A DNA stretch of 64,000 bases from Clostridia bacterium (GCA_017437005.1 JAFSBZ010000026.1:55352-119351), one strand, 5' to 3'. Shown: positions 25,626 through 32,921, counted from the first letter of the stretch. Notes: a model not told the origin generated them from the letters alone. Made by a program: numbers and translations.

Positions 25626-25700
25626 TCCCCACACAGCAAAAGGCGAAAAGTGTGGGAGATTTATCGCATTTTTCTTAAAAGTGTGGGAAAAAGTGTGGGA
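25626..25700 (+). promoter_or_regulatory. GTGTGGGA repeat cluster, candidate operator
   Basis: AAAAGTGTGGGA occurs at 25646-25657 and 25677-25688, a third GTGTGGGA at 25693-25700, and one inverted TCCCCACAC at 25626-25634. The cluster lies between the divergent dockerin operon and the membrane LuxR-type regulator gene, which is where binding sites for that regulator would be expected. Confidence 0.65.
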
Positions 25701-25725
25701 ATATAAATTTTAAGGGAGAGAGTAT

Positions 25726-26706
25726 ATGTCTGGCATATCAATTGTGTATATTGTTGCGGCTCTTTGCTCGCTTTTAATGCTGGTGGCATATTGCGTTTTT
25801 ATAAAGAAAAAATTTACGTGGTTTTGGGTGCTGTTTTCAAGCATTTGCGTAGTAAATGTTGGCTATTTTGTACTGTCAATTTCCAAAACACTCGACGAAG
25901 CGCTGCTTGCCAATCGCATTGCATATTTAGGCTCGGTGTTTTTGCCTGTTGCTATGCTGCTTATAATTTTAAATGCTACAGGATTAAAACATCCAAAATG
26001 GCTGTGGATACCGCTTGTTTGTTTGGGTGTCGCTGTGTTTGCTGTGGCCGCAAGCCCTGGGTATTGCGAAATCTACTACAAAGATACAACAACGCTTATT
26101 ACCGTAAATGGCGTATCGGTGCTTGATAAAGACTACGGCCCTTTACACGTGATATATTTATTTTATTTGCTTGGTTATTTTGTGACTATGATAACCTTGG
26201 CAATACGTGCTACTACCCAAAAGAAAACAACCTCTGCCGCCCAAACTGTAATGCTGCTTGGCGCTGTATTTGTAAACATATGTGTATGGGCTATAGAGCA
26301 ATTTGTAAAAATAGAGCTTGAGTTTTTAGCACTTTCATATGTTATAAGCGAGCTGTTTTTAATAGGTGTTTATGTCATGATACAAGAAACCGAACGGCGT
26401 ATTGAAACGGCGCGCAAAGAAGCATTAATACATACGGATAACATTGAAGAAAAGCAGGTAAAAGGCTGTGATTCTAATATTTCGGAAGAAATAAAGCAGT
26501 CGTTTACCATGGGACTCTCGGAGCTCACCTATACCGAAAGGCTGATATATGACTTATATATAAGCGGTAAAACCACCAAAGAAGTTTTAGAGGAAATGAA
26601 CATAAAAGAAAACACCCTAAAGTACCATAACAAAAACATTTACGGTAAATTGGGTGTGAGTTCTCGAAAAGAGCTAAAAGCAATTGCAAAATGCATATCT
26701 GAATAA
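25726..26706 (+). CDS. Seven-helix membrane sensor with LuxR-type HTH
   Basis: 326 aa. Seven hydrophobic segments in residues 5-215 resemble the 7TM sensor region found at the N-terminus of some histidine kinases; a short linker follows and a C-terminal LuxR/GerE-type HTH occupies about 265-326 (LTYTERLIYDLY...TTKEVLEEMNIKENTLKYH...NIYGKLGVSSRKEL). There is no kinase or receiver domain, so it is a one-component membrane regulator that must reach DNA from the membrane. Divergent from the dockerin operon and preceded by the GTGTGGGA repeats, so control of that operon is the simplest proposal (inference). RBS AAGGGAGAG. Confidence 0.85.
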   Translation: MSGISIVYIVAALCSLLMLVAYCVFIKKKFTWFWVLFSSICVVNVGYFVLSISKTLDEALLANRIAYLGSVFLPVAMLLIILNATGLKHPKWLWIPLVCLGVAVFAVAASPGYCEIYYKDTTTLITVNGVSVLDKDYGPLHVIYLFYLLGYFVTMITLAIRATTQKKTTSAAQTVMLLGAVFVNICVWAIEQFVKIELEFLALSYVISELFLIGVYVMIQETERRIETARKEALIHTDNIEEKQVKGCDSNISEEIKQSFTMGLSELTYTERLIYDLYISGKTTKEVLEEMNIKENTLKYHNKNIYGKLGVSSRKELKAIAKCISE

Positions 26707-26710
26707 AAAT

Positions 26711-26750
26711 AAAAAGTCTTGCTAAAGCATAAGTTTTAGCAAGACTTTTT
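26711..26750. terminator. Bidirectional terminator
   Basis: AAAAAGTCTTGCTAAA pairs with TTTTAGCAAGACTTTTT. It ends both the regulator transcript and the convergent PAP2 gene, whose last codons and stop lie in the stem. Confidence 0.88.
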
Positions 26751-27395
26751 ATTTATTTTAGTTACAAACGGCAAAACGATAAAAGATAGCGCCACACCCG
26801 CAAAAATATCTATTACAGAGTGTTGCTTTAAAAACACGGTTGCCAAGCATATAGAAACCGCGATAATTAATTCGGCAATGCGCCACAAAGTAGAATTAAA
26901 GTGTTTTGAATTCCACATTGTAAAAAGCATTCCAAGTGAAAATATTACGTGTATTGATGGGCACACGTTTGTGTTGGTGTCAATAGCGTAAAGATTTTTC
27001 ATAACATCTACAAAAATATTGTCGCGCGCAAACTCTTGCGGGCGCAGATTTTGCATATTGGGGAAGATGATATATAACGAAAATGTAATTATACAAGTGA
27101 TACTCAAAAACCAATAAAATTTTTTAAATGAAGGTATGTCAAAAAATAATGTATAAAGCGACACAAAGGCAAGCAATGCATACCACAAAACATACGGTAT
27201 TACAAAAAATTCGCAAAAGGGAATAAGATCATCAAGCGGACAATACACATTATATATAGGGGTTACAAATTTTTCGGTGAAGATAAAAAGAGAAAGATAA
27301 ACCGGCCAAAACAAAATAAGAAAAAGATGACGATATTTTACGCTTGTAATATTTTTAAAATTAAAGTCGCGATAATACTCGAATATAAATATCAC
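26736..27395 (-). CDS. PAP2-family membrane phosphatase
   Basis: 219 aa, about six membrane helices. PAP2 signature residues appear in two blocks: CPSIHV near residue 143 (the PSxH motif) and LKQHSVIDIFAG near 190 (HxxxD motif). Enzymes of this family hydrolyse lipid pyrophosphates or phosphatidic acid at the membrane; undecaprenyl pyrophosphate is a possible substrate. The first canonical motif (KxxxxxxRP) is weak (FPNMQNLRPQ is the nearest), so catalytic competence is not certain. The opening codons are near a sparse RBS, and the start could be a little downstream. Confidence 0.8.
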   Translation of the reverse strand: MIFIFEYYRDFNFKNITSVKYRHLFLILFWPVYLSLFIFTEKFVTPIYNVYCPLDDLIPFCEFFVIPYVLWYALLAFVSLYTLFFDIPSFKKFYWFLSITCIITFSLYIIFPNMQNLRPQEFARDNIFVDVMKNLYAIDTNTNVCPSIHVIFSLGMLFTMWNSKHFNSTLWRIAELIIAVSICLATVFLKQHSVIDIFAGVALSFIVLPFVTKINKKSC

Positions 27396-27541
27396 CTCTT
27401 TTATTAGTATATGAAAATATTACCACTAAACATAATAAAAAGCAATAGAAAAAACGTAAATAAAATATTATGAAAAAATTAATTTTTGCTGGGGTGTTTT
27501 TGGGACAGTAAAAAAATTATAATAAAACTCGTAAAAAGTAC

Positions 27542-27570
27542 TTGACAAATGTTGGGTGACTGATTATAAT
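27542..27570 (+). promoter_or_regulatory. Consensus promoter of a small membrane protein gene
   Basis: Perfect TTGACA (27542-27547), 17-bp spacer, perfect TATAAT (27565-27570). It is one of the best matches in the window, ahead of a 72-residue gene. Confidence 0.85.
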
Positions 27571-27612
27571 AAAATTACAGAAAGCGAACAAATGTTCGGC
27601 GGAGGAAAAATT

Positions 27613-27831
27613 ATGGAATTCACTACTACTTTACGTATTATATTAGAGACTGCAATGATGGCTTTTGTTATTTGGGCAGTTTTTCACGAGGATCTTTTTG
27701 TTGAGCTTGAGGATCGTATTATAGCGCGTATTCGTCGCAGTCGCTTTAAGGTTATTAGGGGTAACAACGTTAGAAAAAGTTATTACCCAGTGGGTGACGG
27801 CGCGCGTGGCGGCAAGCACAATGCCAGCTAA
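27613..27831 (+). CDS. Small single-helix membrane protein of unknown function
   Basis: 72 aa from ATG 27613, selected for GGAGG 7 bp upstream; the 19 codons before it overlap the promoter. A single hydrophobic segment (LRIILETAMMAFVIWAVFH, residues 7-25) is followed by an acidic stretch and a strongly basic tail (RIRRSRFKVIRG). I do not recognise a family. A consensus promoter and its own terminator suggest a highly expressed monocistronic gene. Confidence 0.7.
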   Translation: MEFTTTLRIILETAMMAFVIWAVFHEDLFVELEDRIIARIRRSRFKVIRGNNVRKSYYPVGDGARGGKHNAS

Positions 27832-27880
27832 TCTTTAGAAGTGTCAGTCATTTTAAAATACTCTTTCTTTATGCAAAAAA

Positions 27881-27907
27881 AGGCAGGGAATTTCCTGTCT
27901 TTTTTTG
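27881..27907 (+). terminator. Terminator after the small membrane protein gene
   Basis: AGGCAGG and CCTGTCT form a short stem, with A-rich sequence before and TTTTTTT after. Confidence 0.75.
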
Positions 27908-27973
27908 TTGCAATATATACTTCTTTATGCTAAAATCTTTACTTGGCAAATTATAGAATATTTGAGGTAAGTT

Positions 27974-29356
27974 ATGTTAAATAAATTAGTGGGGAATAAA
28001 GCCTTTTATAAGCGTGTTTATGTGCTTATGATACCTATTATGATACAGCAAGGTATAACTAACTTTGTAAATATGCTCGACAACGTTATGGTAGGTCGCG
28101 TAGGACAAGCCGAGTCTACCGGTGTGGCAGTATCTAACCAATTAATGTTTGTTTTTAACCTTTGTATTTTTGGTGCTATATCGGGCGCGGGAATTTTTGG
28201 TGCTCAGTATTTTGGTAAAAAAGATTTAGAGGGTGTAAAGCAAACCTTTAGATTCAAAATATTATTCTGTACCTTGCTTGCAACTTTGGGTGTAGCGCTT
28301 TTGTATTTTAAAAATGACGATCTTATAATGCTATATCTAAAGACTAATGACAATAAAATTCTTGCGGCAAATGCGTTTTCGTTTGCACAAAGCTACCTTT
28401 ATATAATGCTTATCGGCCTTATACCATATACTATAGCACAGTGCTACGGTACCACCTTGCGAGAAACGGGTGAAAGTAAGGTTCCAATGATTGCCGGTGT
28501 TATGGCGGTGGCTGTTAATTTATCGCTTAACTATGTGCTAATTTACGGTAAGCTGGGCGCTCCGCGTCTTGGAGTAAACGGCGCGGCAATAGCTACCGTA
28601 ATATCGCGTTTTGTCGAGCTTGGCATTTTGGTGGTATACACGCTTATAAAACGTAAAAAGTGTATATTTATAATTGATGCTTGGAAAAGCCCGTATATAT
28701 CGCTAAACCTAATAAAACAAATATTAAAAAAAGGTATGCCCCTTATGGTAAACGAGGCGTTGTGGGCTTCGGGTATGGCAACGGTAAACGGACTATATGC
28801 GCAACGCGGTATTGACGTTGTAGCAGCAAACAATATTTCGCAAACCTTTTTTAACGTTTTTTCGGTGGCGTTTTTCGCCGTTGGTATTGCGGTAGGCATA
28901 TTGCTTGGTCACGATTTGGGGGCTGGCAAAAGCAAAGAAGAGGTGCTTGATACCACTTTTAAGCTTATAGCGTTTTCGGTGTTTATTGGTATAATTGTGG
29001 CAATCCTTTATGCTGTTGCGGCAATATTTATACCAAGCATTTACAATATAAGCGATAATGCCAAAAGCCTTGCAACGTCACTAATGCAGATTACTGCGCT
29101 TGCCATTCCAATAGAAGCTTGCGCGCACTCGTCATATTTTGCTTTGCGTTCGGGCGGCAAGGTGATAATAACCTTAATTTTTGACTGCGTGTTTACCTGG
29201 GCGGTAAGCGTTACAACTGCAATGTGTCTTGTCAATTTTACGTCACTTGGTATTTTGACTATATATTTTATAGTGCAGATGCTTAATATTATAAAATGTA
29301 TTTTAGGCTACATTTTTATAAAGCGTGGTTCTTGGATAAAAACAATAGTTTCTTAA
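27974..29356 (+). CDS. MATE-family multidrug efflux transporter
   Basis: 460 aa with twelve membrane helices in two halves, the usual size. The N-terminal MIPIMIQQGITNFVNMLDNVMVGR-type segment and the matching second half beginning near residue 245 (KKGMPLMVNEALWASGM) are characteristic. MATE proteins expel cationic drugs or metabolites using Na+ or H+ gradients. Monocistronic, with its own upstream AT-rich leader. Confidence 0.95.
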   Translation: MLNKLVGNKAFYKRVYVLMIPIMIQQGITNFVNMLDNVMVGRVGQAESTGVAVSNQLMFVFNLCIFGAISGAGIFGAQYFGKKDLEGVKQTFRFKILFCTLLATLGVALLYFKNDDLIMLYLKTNDNKILAANAFSFAQSYLYIMLIGLIPYTIAQCYGTTLRETGESKVPMIAGVMAVAVNLSLNYVLIYGKLGAPRLGVNGAAIATVISRFVELGILVVYTLIKRKKCIFIIDAWKSPYISLNLIKQILKKGMPLMVNEALWASGMATVNGLYAQRGIDVVAANNISQTFFNVFSVAFFAVGIAVGILLGHDLGAGKSKEEVLDTTFKLIAFSVFIGIIVAILYAVAAIFIPSIYNISDNAKSLATSLMQITALAIPIEACAHSSYFALRSGGKVIITLIFDCVFTWAVSVTTAMCLVNFTSLGILTIYFIVQMLNIIKCILGYIFIKRGSWIKTIVS

Positions 29357-29389
29357 AAATAAAATGTTAAATTTTTAGCAATTTCGGTA

Positions 29390-29418
29390 TTGTTTTTTCG
29401 ACAAAATACTGTTATAAT
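29390..29418 (+). promoter_or_regulatory. Promoter of the scaffold-like/GGGtGRT gene pair
   Basis: TTGTTT (29390-29395), 17-bp spacer, TATAAT (29413-29418), followed by GAAAGGAG before the ATG. Confidence 0.75.
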
Positions 29419-29453
29419 ATCCGTGTATGAAATTTTGAAAGGAGTTACATATT

Positions 29454-30146
29454 ATGAACTACTCACATGAAGTACAAAATATGTGCCCACTTGCAAAGGG
29501 CGCATATCACGGTCCTGCTCCTATTCCTGAAGAGGGTAAATGGGTACAGGTAAAAGAAGTTAAAGATATCTCTGGTCTTACCCACGGTATCGGTTGGTGC
29601 GCACCACAGCAGGGCGCTTGCAAGCTTAGCCTTAACGTTAAAGAAGGCGTTATTGAAGAGGCTTTGGTTGAAACAATCGGTTGCTCAGGTATGACTCACT
29701 CGGCTGCTATGGCTTCTGAAATCTTGGTTGGCAAGACCTTGCTTGAAGCTCTTAACACCGACCTTGTTTGTGACGCTATTAATACCGCTATGCGCGAGCT
29801 TTTCTTGCAGATTGTTTACGGTCGTACACAGACTGCTTTTTCAGAAGACGGTTTGCCAATCGGCGCTGGTCTTGAAGACTTGGGTAAAGGCCTTCGTTCA
29901 CAGACAGGTACTACCTACGCTACAAAGGTTAAAGGCCCACGTTACCTCGAACTTGCTGAAGGTTATATTACAAAATGCGCTGTTGATGAAAATGACACCA
30001 TCATCGGTTACAAGTTTGTTCACCTTGGCAAAATGATGGAAATGATTAAAAAGGGTATGGACGCAAACGAAGCTTTAGAAAAAGCAAGCGGCCAGTACGG
30101 ACGTGTAGATGATGCTGTTCGCCTCATCGACCCACGTGAAGAATAA
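29454..30146 (+). CDS. Iron-sulfur scaffold-like conserved protein (GGGtGRT partner)
   Basis: 230 aa, rich in preferred codons. Cys residues occur in HGIGWCAPQQGACKLSL (near 46-60) and ETIGCSGMTHSAAMASEILVGKTLLEAL (near 75-105); the latter resembles the NifU/IscU-type scaffold pattern, and annotation pipelines label such proteins as Fe-S scaffold-like. No substrate or partner is established. It is followed 18 bp later by the GGGtGRT gene, a pairing seen in anaerobes, so the two probably work together. RBS AAAGGAG, strong promoter. Confidence 0.8.
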   Translation: MNYSHEVQNMCPLAKGAYHGPAPIPEEGKWVQVKEVKDISGLTHGIGWCAPQQGACKLSLNVKEGVIEEALVETIGCSGMTHSAAMASEILVGKTLLEALNTDLVCDAINTAMRELFLQIVYGRTQTAFSEDGLPIGAGLEDLGKGLRSQTGTTYATKVKGPRYLELAEGYITKCAVDENDTIIGYKFVHLGKMMEMIKKGMDANEALEKASGQYGRVDDAVRLIDPREE

Positions 30147-30164
30147 TTAGGGAGGTAACAGATT

Positions 30165-31166
30165 ATGCCATTATTTGAAAGCTATGAAAGAAGAATTAAT
30201 CAAATAAATGCAGAGCTCAGCAAACACGGCATTGCTTCTATAGAAGAGGCTAAGCAGATTTGTGACGATGCAGGCGTTGACGCTTACGGCATTGTAAAGG
30301 GCATTCAGCCAATTTGCTTTGAAAATGCTGCTTGGGCTTACGTTGTAGGCTGCGCAATCGCTATTAAAGATAAGGTTGCATCTGCTGCTGAAGCTGCAGA
30401 AAAAATCGGTCTTGGTCTTCAGTCATTCTGTATCCCCGGTTCAGTTGCCGATGACCGTAAGGTTGGTATTGGCCACGGTAACTTGGGCGCAATGCTTTTG
30501 CGTGAAGAGACCAAGTGCTTTGCTTTCCTTGCAGGTCACGAATCATTCGCTGCTGCTGAAGGCGCTATCGGTCTTGCAAGAAGCGCAAACAAAGCACGTA
30601 AAGAGCCACTTCGCGTTATTCTTAACGGTCTTGGCAAAGACGCAGCTCAGATTATTTCACGTATTAACGGCTTTACCTACGTTCAGACTAAGTTTGACTA
30701 CTACACAGGTGAGCTTGCAATTGTAAACGAAACTGCTTACTCAACCGGTGAGCGTTCAAAGGTTCGTTGCTACGGTGCTGACGATGTTCGTGAAGGCGTC
30801 GCAATTATGCACAAAGAGGGTGTTGACGTATCTATCACAGGTAACTCAACCAACCCAACACGCTTCCAGCATCCTGTTGCAGGTACTTATAAGAAAGAAT
30901 GTATCGAACAGGGCAAAAAGTATTTCTCAGTAGCATCCGGCGGTGGTACAGGTCGTACACTTCACCCAGACAATATGGCTGCCGGTCCTGCTTCTTACGG
31001 TATGACCGATACAATGGGACGTATGCACTCTGACGCTCAGTTTGCAGGTTCTTCTTCAGTTCCTGCTCACGTAGAGATGATGGGCTTGATTGGCGCCGGC
31101 AATAACCCAATGGTTGGTATGACAGTTGCTTGCGCAGTTGCAGTTAACGAAGCGCTTAACAAATAA
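30165..31166 (+). CDS. GGGtGRT family protein
   Basis: 333 aa. Contains the motif that names this uncharacterised family, SGGGTGRTLHPDN, near residue 262. Other conserved-looking blocks are Gly-rich (IGHGNLGAMLL, ICFENAAWAYVVGCA near the N-terminus). No known catalytic motif was recognised. Highly biased codons and a good RBS (GGGAGG) suggest high expression. Cotranscribed with the preceding scaffold-like gene. Its stop codon lies in a perfect palindrome, ACAAATAATC-GCA-GATTATTTGT. Confidence 0.88.
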   Translation: MPLFESYERRINQINAELSKHGIASIEEAKQICDDAGVDAYGIVKGIQPICFENAAWAYVVGCAIAIKDKVASAAEAAEKIGLGLQSFCIPGSVADDRKVGIGHGNLGAMLLREETKCFAFLAGHESFAAAEGAIGLARSANKARKEPLRVILNGLGKDAAQIISRINGFTYVQTKFDYYTGELAIVNETAYSTGERSKVRCYGADDVREGVAIMHKEGVDVSITGNSTNPTRFQHPVAGTYKKECIEQGKKYFSVASGGGTGRTLHPDNMAAGPASYGMTDTMGRMHSDAQFAGSSSVPAHVEMMGLIGAGNNPMVGMTVACAVAVNEALNK

Positions 31167-31187
31167 TCGCAGATTATTTGTAATTAA

Positions 31188-31360
31188 ATTTGCCTTACGG
31201 CAAATGAAATTCACGTTGTGAATGAAATGCTAAAGCATGAAATGTGCCGCATCCAAAAGATGCGGCACATTGTTTAAATATGTCTTTATGGCAAATTTTA
31301 TTTCATGCAACGATGGTTGCATTTAATGATGAAATCATTTCATGCGCATAGCGCATTTCA
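31188..31360. repeat. Two-level palindromic repeat array C, upstream of S23 gene
   Basis: GAAAT occurs at 31206, 31224 and 31239, then the inverse ATTTC at 31300, 31337 and 31355. Each is separated from the next by a small hairpin with its own stem (ATTTGCC/GGCAAAT, ATTCAC/GTGAAT, ATGCT/AGCAT, GTGCCGCATC/GATGCGGCAC in the centre, ATGCAAC/GTTGCAT, ATGCGC/GCGCAT). The architecture is the same as arrays A and B, with another unit sequence. The S23 gene starts 18 bp after the last unit. The central 10-bp stem may also terminate the preceding operon. Confidence 0.8.
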
Positions 31361-31377
31361 TTTAAAGGAGAATGAAT

Positions 31378-31728
31378 ATGTCTGATAATTTTTTAGTTGA
31401 ATTTTCCATTGAATTTGCAGTAAAAATAGTAAAATTAACCGACCAAATTCAAGGCAAAGGTGTTTTGAAAAATCAAATTCTAAAAAGTGGAACCAGCATA
31501 GGCGCTAATATTCATGAAGCAAATTATGCGCAAAGCAAGGCCGACTTTGTTTCAAAACTTCAAATTGCACTTAAAGAATGTTATGAAACTGAATATTGGC
31601 TTAAACTTTTTTCAAAAACCAATATTATTGATGCAAATATATATTCTGAATTGCAAAACGATTGCGGCAAAATTAGACGAGTTTTGATTTCTTCTATAAA
31701 TACAACAAAAGAAAAGTATATTTTATAA
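31378..31728 (+). CDS. Four-helix-bundle protein (S23/IVP family)
   Basis: 116 aa from ATG 31378 with AAAGGAG 7 bp upstream (an ATG two codons earlier is too close). Family landmarks are clear: FAVKIVKL-like helix 1, QILKSGTSIGANIHEANYAQSK near 36-57, DFVSKLQIALKECYETEYWLKL near 58-80. The family is named after proteins encoded in intervening sequences of 23S rRNA, and is related to the Avd accessory proteins of diversity-generating retroelements; they form pentameric, basic-surfaced bundles. No rRNA or reverse transcriptase is present here. It directly follows palindromic array C and ends at its own terminator. Confidence 0.93.
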   Translation: MSDNFLVEFSIEFAVKIVKLTDQIQGKGVLKNQILKSGTSIGANIHEANYAQSKADFVSKLQIALKECYETEYWLKLFSKTNIIDANIYSELQNDCGKIRRVLISSINTTKEKYIL

Positions 31729-31757
31729 ATATATTCGAATAAATATTATAAAAAAAG

Positions 31758-31806
31758 TTAGACACATCATTTTAAGGTTTTACCCTATGATGTGTCTAAT
31801 TTTTTA
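31758..31806 (+). terminator. Terminator after the S23 gene
   Basis: TTAGACACATCAT pairs exactly with ATGATGTGTCTAA (13 bp), followed by TTTTTTT. Confidence 0.9.
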
Positions 31807-31807
31807 T

Positions 31808-31870
31808 GTGAGGATTTGCGATATGAGTAGAACAACCATTTACAAATATCTTTCGCTATTGGAAAACTAA
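31808..31870 (+). pseudogene. Remnant of a serine recombinase C-terminus (HTH)
   Basis: A 20-codon frame ending at TAA 31868-31870 reads ICDMSRTTIYKYLSLLEN, which resembles the terminal helix-turn-helix of resolvases and invertases (pattern ISRxTxYxYL). Nothing of the catalytic domain precedes it; a terminator does. It is taken as a degraded trace of a recombinase gene. The match is short, so confidence is moderate. Confidence 0.45.
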
Positions 31871-31900
31871 AAGGGAGCGATTTGCGCCGCTCCCTAATTT
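31870..31900 (-). terminator. Terminator of the SHOCT operon
   Basis: GGGAGCG pairs with CGCTCCC around an 8-nt loop; on the minus strand it is followed by TTTT. It ends the operon that runs from the small zinc-ribbon gene to the SHOCT gene. Confidence 0.75.
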
Positions 31901-31906
31901 TATGTA

Positions 31907-32299
31907 TTATAATCCTAATAACTGCTTTTTCTTTGCATCGAATTCTTCTTGGGTAATAATTCCGCTATCAAGTAATTCTTTGAATTTCTTTAATTCATCG
32001 GCATTACTTGTTTCTTGGATGTTGTTTACTATTTGTTGAGATTGTGCTTCAACTTTAGGCACAACCAACGAACTTCTTTTTATTACTGCTAATATAAATA
32101 TAGCAATTAGGCAAAACAACATAAAAATTTTATATATAGGATTTATTGATATAGCATCATATCCTGGTGCATGTGTGATTAGTGAAACCAATCCTCCCAA
32201 AATAAGATTTACAATGGCCATTACTATATGTGATTTTCCATCTCTATCAGTTGCATTTCCAAATATTGATACTAAACATAAAATAATATTTATCAGCAT
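31907..32299 (-). CDS. Membrane protein with C-terminal SHOCT domain
   Basis: 130 aa. Two to three hydrophobic segments in residues 1-75, then a polar linker, then a SHOCT motif at the end (ELKKFKELLDSGIITQEEFDAKKKQLLGL region, residues about 101-130). SHOCT is a short helical oligomerisation-type module found at protein ends. It starts at ATG 32299 inside the preceding gene (overlap of 7 bp, ATGCTGA) with only a weak RBS. The first helix could continue the last helix of the upstream 71-residue product, so the two may be halves of one gene split by a frameshift, or a coupled pair. Confidence 0.75.
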   Translation of the reverse strand: MLINIILCLVSIFGNATDRDGKSHIVMAIVNLILGGLVSLITHAPGYDAISINPIYKIFMLFCLIAIFILAVIKRSSLVVPKVEAQSQQIVNNIQETSNADELKKFKELLDSGIITQEEFDAKKKQLLGL

Positions 32300-32508
32300 T
32301 GATCCAATAAATATATATATACCAATATGTTTCCTACCTCCATCACATAACCAAATAAACTAGTTTTTGCTACACCATTAGTAGTTGAATTGTAGGAAGA
32401 TGAGTAGTGATATTTCATCTCAACGCTTTGAATTGCAAATGTAGAAACCAATAGCAACGCTTGAACAATAAGTTCTATTAAATTAAATAATTTCTTTTTA
32501 CCTAACAT
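32293..32508 (-). CDS. Small membrane protein
   Basis: 71 aa with two hydrophobic segments (residues 8-25 and 50-68) separated by a Ser/Tyr/Asn-rich loop. Starts 2 bp after the small zinc-ribbon gene with AAGGAGAA upstream and ends in a 7-bp overlap with the SHOCT gene. It may be the N-terminal part of the SHOCT protein if the overlap hides a frameshift. No family recognised. Confidence 0.65.
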   Translation of the reverse strand: MLGKKKLFNLIELIVQALLLVSTFAIQSVEMKYHYSSSYNSTTNGVAKTSLFGYVMEVGNILVYIYLLDQC

Positions 32509-32510
32509 AG

Positions 32511-32645
32511 TTAGTTCTCCTTCGTGTTTTTATAATTGCTCTCTTTTTCTGCACATTTGTAATGAGCAGGACTGCCGTTGTCTAAACAAGCATAATCCTC
32601 GTCGTCAATTTCTTTACCACATATTGGACATTGCGGTTTATCCAT
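32511..32645 (-). CDS. Small zinc-ribbon protein
   Basis: 44 aa, a gene easily missed because of size. CPICG (residues 6-10) with C20, H28 and C31 gives a zinc-binding set, followed by a charged tail (EKESNYKNTKEN). ATG 32645 has AAGGGGGTG 6 bp upstream, immediately after the T-tract of structured leader copy 2; first gene of the three-gene operon. The ligand pattern is that of a treble-clef or ribbon-like mini-domain. Confidence 0.75.
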   Translation of the reverse strand: MDKPQCPICGKEIDDEDYACLDNGSPAHYKCAEKESNYKNTKEN

Positions 32646-32660
32646 TTTCTCACCCCCTTA

Positions 32661-32836
32661 AAACAAAAAAGTGTGTGCAACCGAAGTCACACACACCGAA
32701 AAATGCGACCTCGTTTTGCTACCACACAAAAACTTTTAACACTCACACAAGAAATGCCAAAATAGAAGTACGCATTTTTACCTAAATAAAAAATGCCACT
32801 CCTTGCGCGAGTTCAATATTAAGTTTTTGTGTGGTA
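32661..32836 (-). ncRNA. Structured leader RNA ending in a terminator (copy 2)
   Basis: About 175 nt on the minus strand from a good promoter (32844-32872). The closing stem pairs ACCACACAAAAACTT (32821-32835) with AAGTTTTTGTGTGGT (32721-32735). Inside are GGTAAAAATGCG and a GCATTTTT/AAAAATGC hairpin; after the closing stem comes GCATTTTTCGGTG (32694-32706), then an 11-bp terminator stem with a TTCG loop and T-tract (32661-32696). It shares layout, TTCG cap, the GCATTTTTCRGTG segment and GGTAAAAAYGC with copy 1 (4441-4658), while the stem sequences differ but still pair. The next RBS begins directly after the T-tract, so it is best read as a transcription-attenuating leader. Class unknown. 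Confidence 0.65.
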
Positions 32837-32843
32837 TAGTTTT

Positions 32844-32872
32844 ATTATAGCATTGTAATAAATAAATAGCAA
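32844..32872 (-). promoter_or_regulatory. Sigma-A promoter of structured leader RNA copy 2
   Basis: Minus strand: TTGCTA (32867-32872), 17-bp spacer, TATAAT (32844-32849). The expected start is at the foot of the closing stem, as in copy 1. Confidence 0.8.
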
Positions 32873-32921
32873 TAATTTTAATTTATTTTTAATAGTTCAT
32901 CATATTTTGACAAATTATGAT

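Noticed and set aside
31188-31806. Diversity-generating retroelement (because of the Avd-like S23 protein)
   Set aside because: No reverse transcriptase, template repeat or variable repeat is visible in the window.
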